Source: Balneolaceae bacterium UBA7797
Lineage (GTDB): Bacteria > Bacteroidota > Rhodothermia > Balneolales > Balneolaceae
Length of the DNA stretch: 6,346 nt
Reading direction: 5' to 3'
Assembly (NCBI GenBank): GCA_002480645.1
Contig: DLCN01000008.1
Location: forward strand, 32,639 to 38,984
Notes under the pieces: generated by a model
Told to the model about the DNA's origin: nothing
Seen by the model: only the letters and a program-made list of their open reading frames with translations
Database searches by the model: none
Made by a program: the position numbers and the translations under genes
In this document: positions 6,317-6,346 of the stretch, piece after piece
Numbering within the stretch: the first letter of the stretch is position 1
Layout of the letters: each line of letters begins with the position of its first letter

Positions 6317-6346
6317 ATTAAATTGTCTTGTCCTGAAATAGGTTGA

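Noticed and set aside
1..6346. CRISPR arrays, tRNA or rRNA genes, toxin-antitoxin or defence gene pairs
   Set aside because: No regularly spaced repeats, no cloverleaf-like segments and no small paired genes were seen; coding density is almost fully explained by the six genes.

Overview
The window is an ordinary chromosomal stretch with all genes on the + strand. It is moderately AT-rich, has short intergenic gaps and almost no strong Shine-Dalgarno sequences. It fits a marine or free-living member of the Bacteroidota/Balneolota group. The reasons are a DUF4412-type secreted protein, a long Bacteroidota-style 'NHQNxxxD' acyltransferase, AT-rich leaders with TAnnTTTG-like boxes just before start codons, and a lipoprotein-like Cu/Zn superoxide dismutase. 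The assignment is inference from gene types and style; no search was run.

Layout. (1) 1-1332 is the 3' two thirds of dnaK, cut by the left edge, followed by a clear intrinsic terminator at 1364-1403. (2) 1476-2396 is a secreted DUF4412-like protein of unknown function with its own candidate promoter. (3) 2445-3428 is tsaD, the catalytic subunit of tRNA t6A synthesis, preferably started at the internal ATG at 2445. (4) 3503-4429 is a BASS-family sodium-coupled transporter that keeps the full set of sodium ligands. It overlaps by 8 nt with (5) 4422-5693, a membrane-bound glycerolipid acyltransferase with an unusual catalytic block III. (6) 5723-6262 is a Cu/Zn superoxide dismutase with complete metal ligands and a probable lipid anchor. 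A strong hairpin terminator at 6287-6316 ends the group. The last 30 bases hold no gene that can be read, though they may touch the end of another element.

How the genes work together. dnaK is a stand-alone 3' end here. The DUF4412 gene and tsaD follow each other closely but have no obvious shared function. The transporter, acyltransferase and SOD genes probably form one transcript (overlap of 8 nt, then a 29-nt gap, then a terminator). They share the cell envelope as a location rather than a known pathway.

No novel multi-gene system is evident. The points most worth a second look are an about 2.7-fold excess of GATC sites across the window, a degenerate acyltransferase motif, a possible surface-export signal on the SOD lipoprotein, and candidate leaderless starts for tsaD and the transporter.
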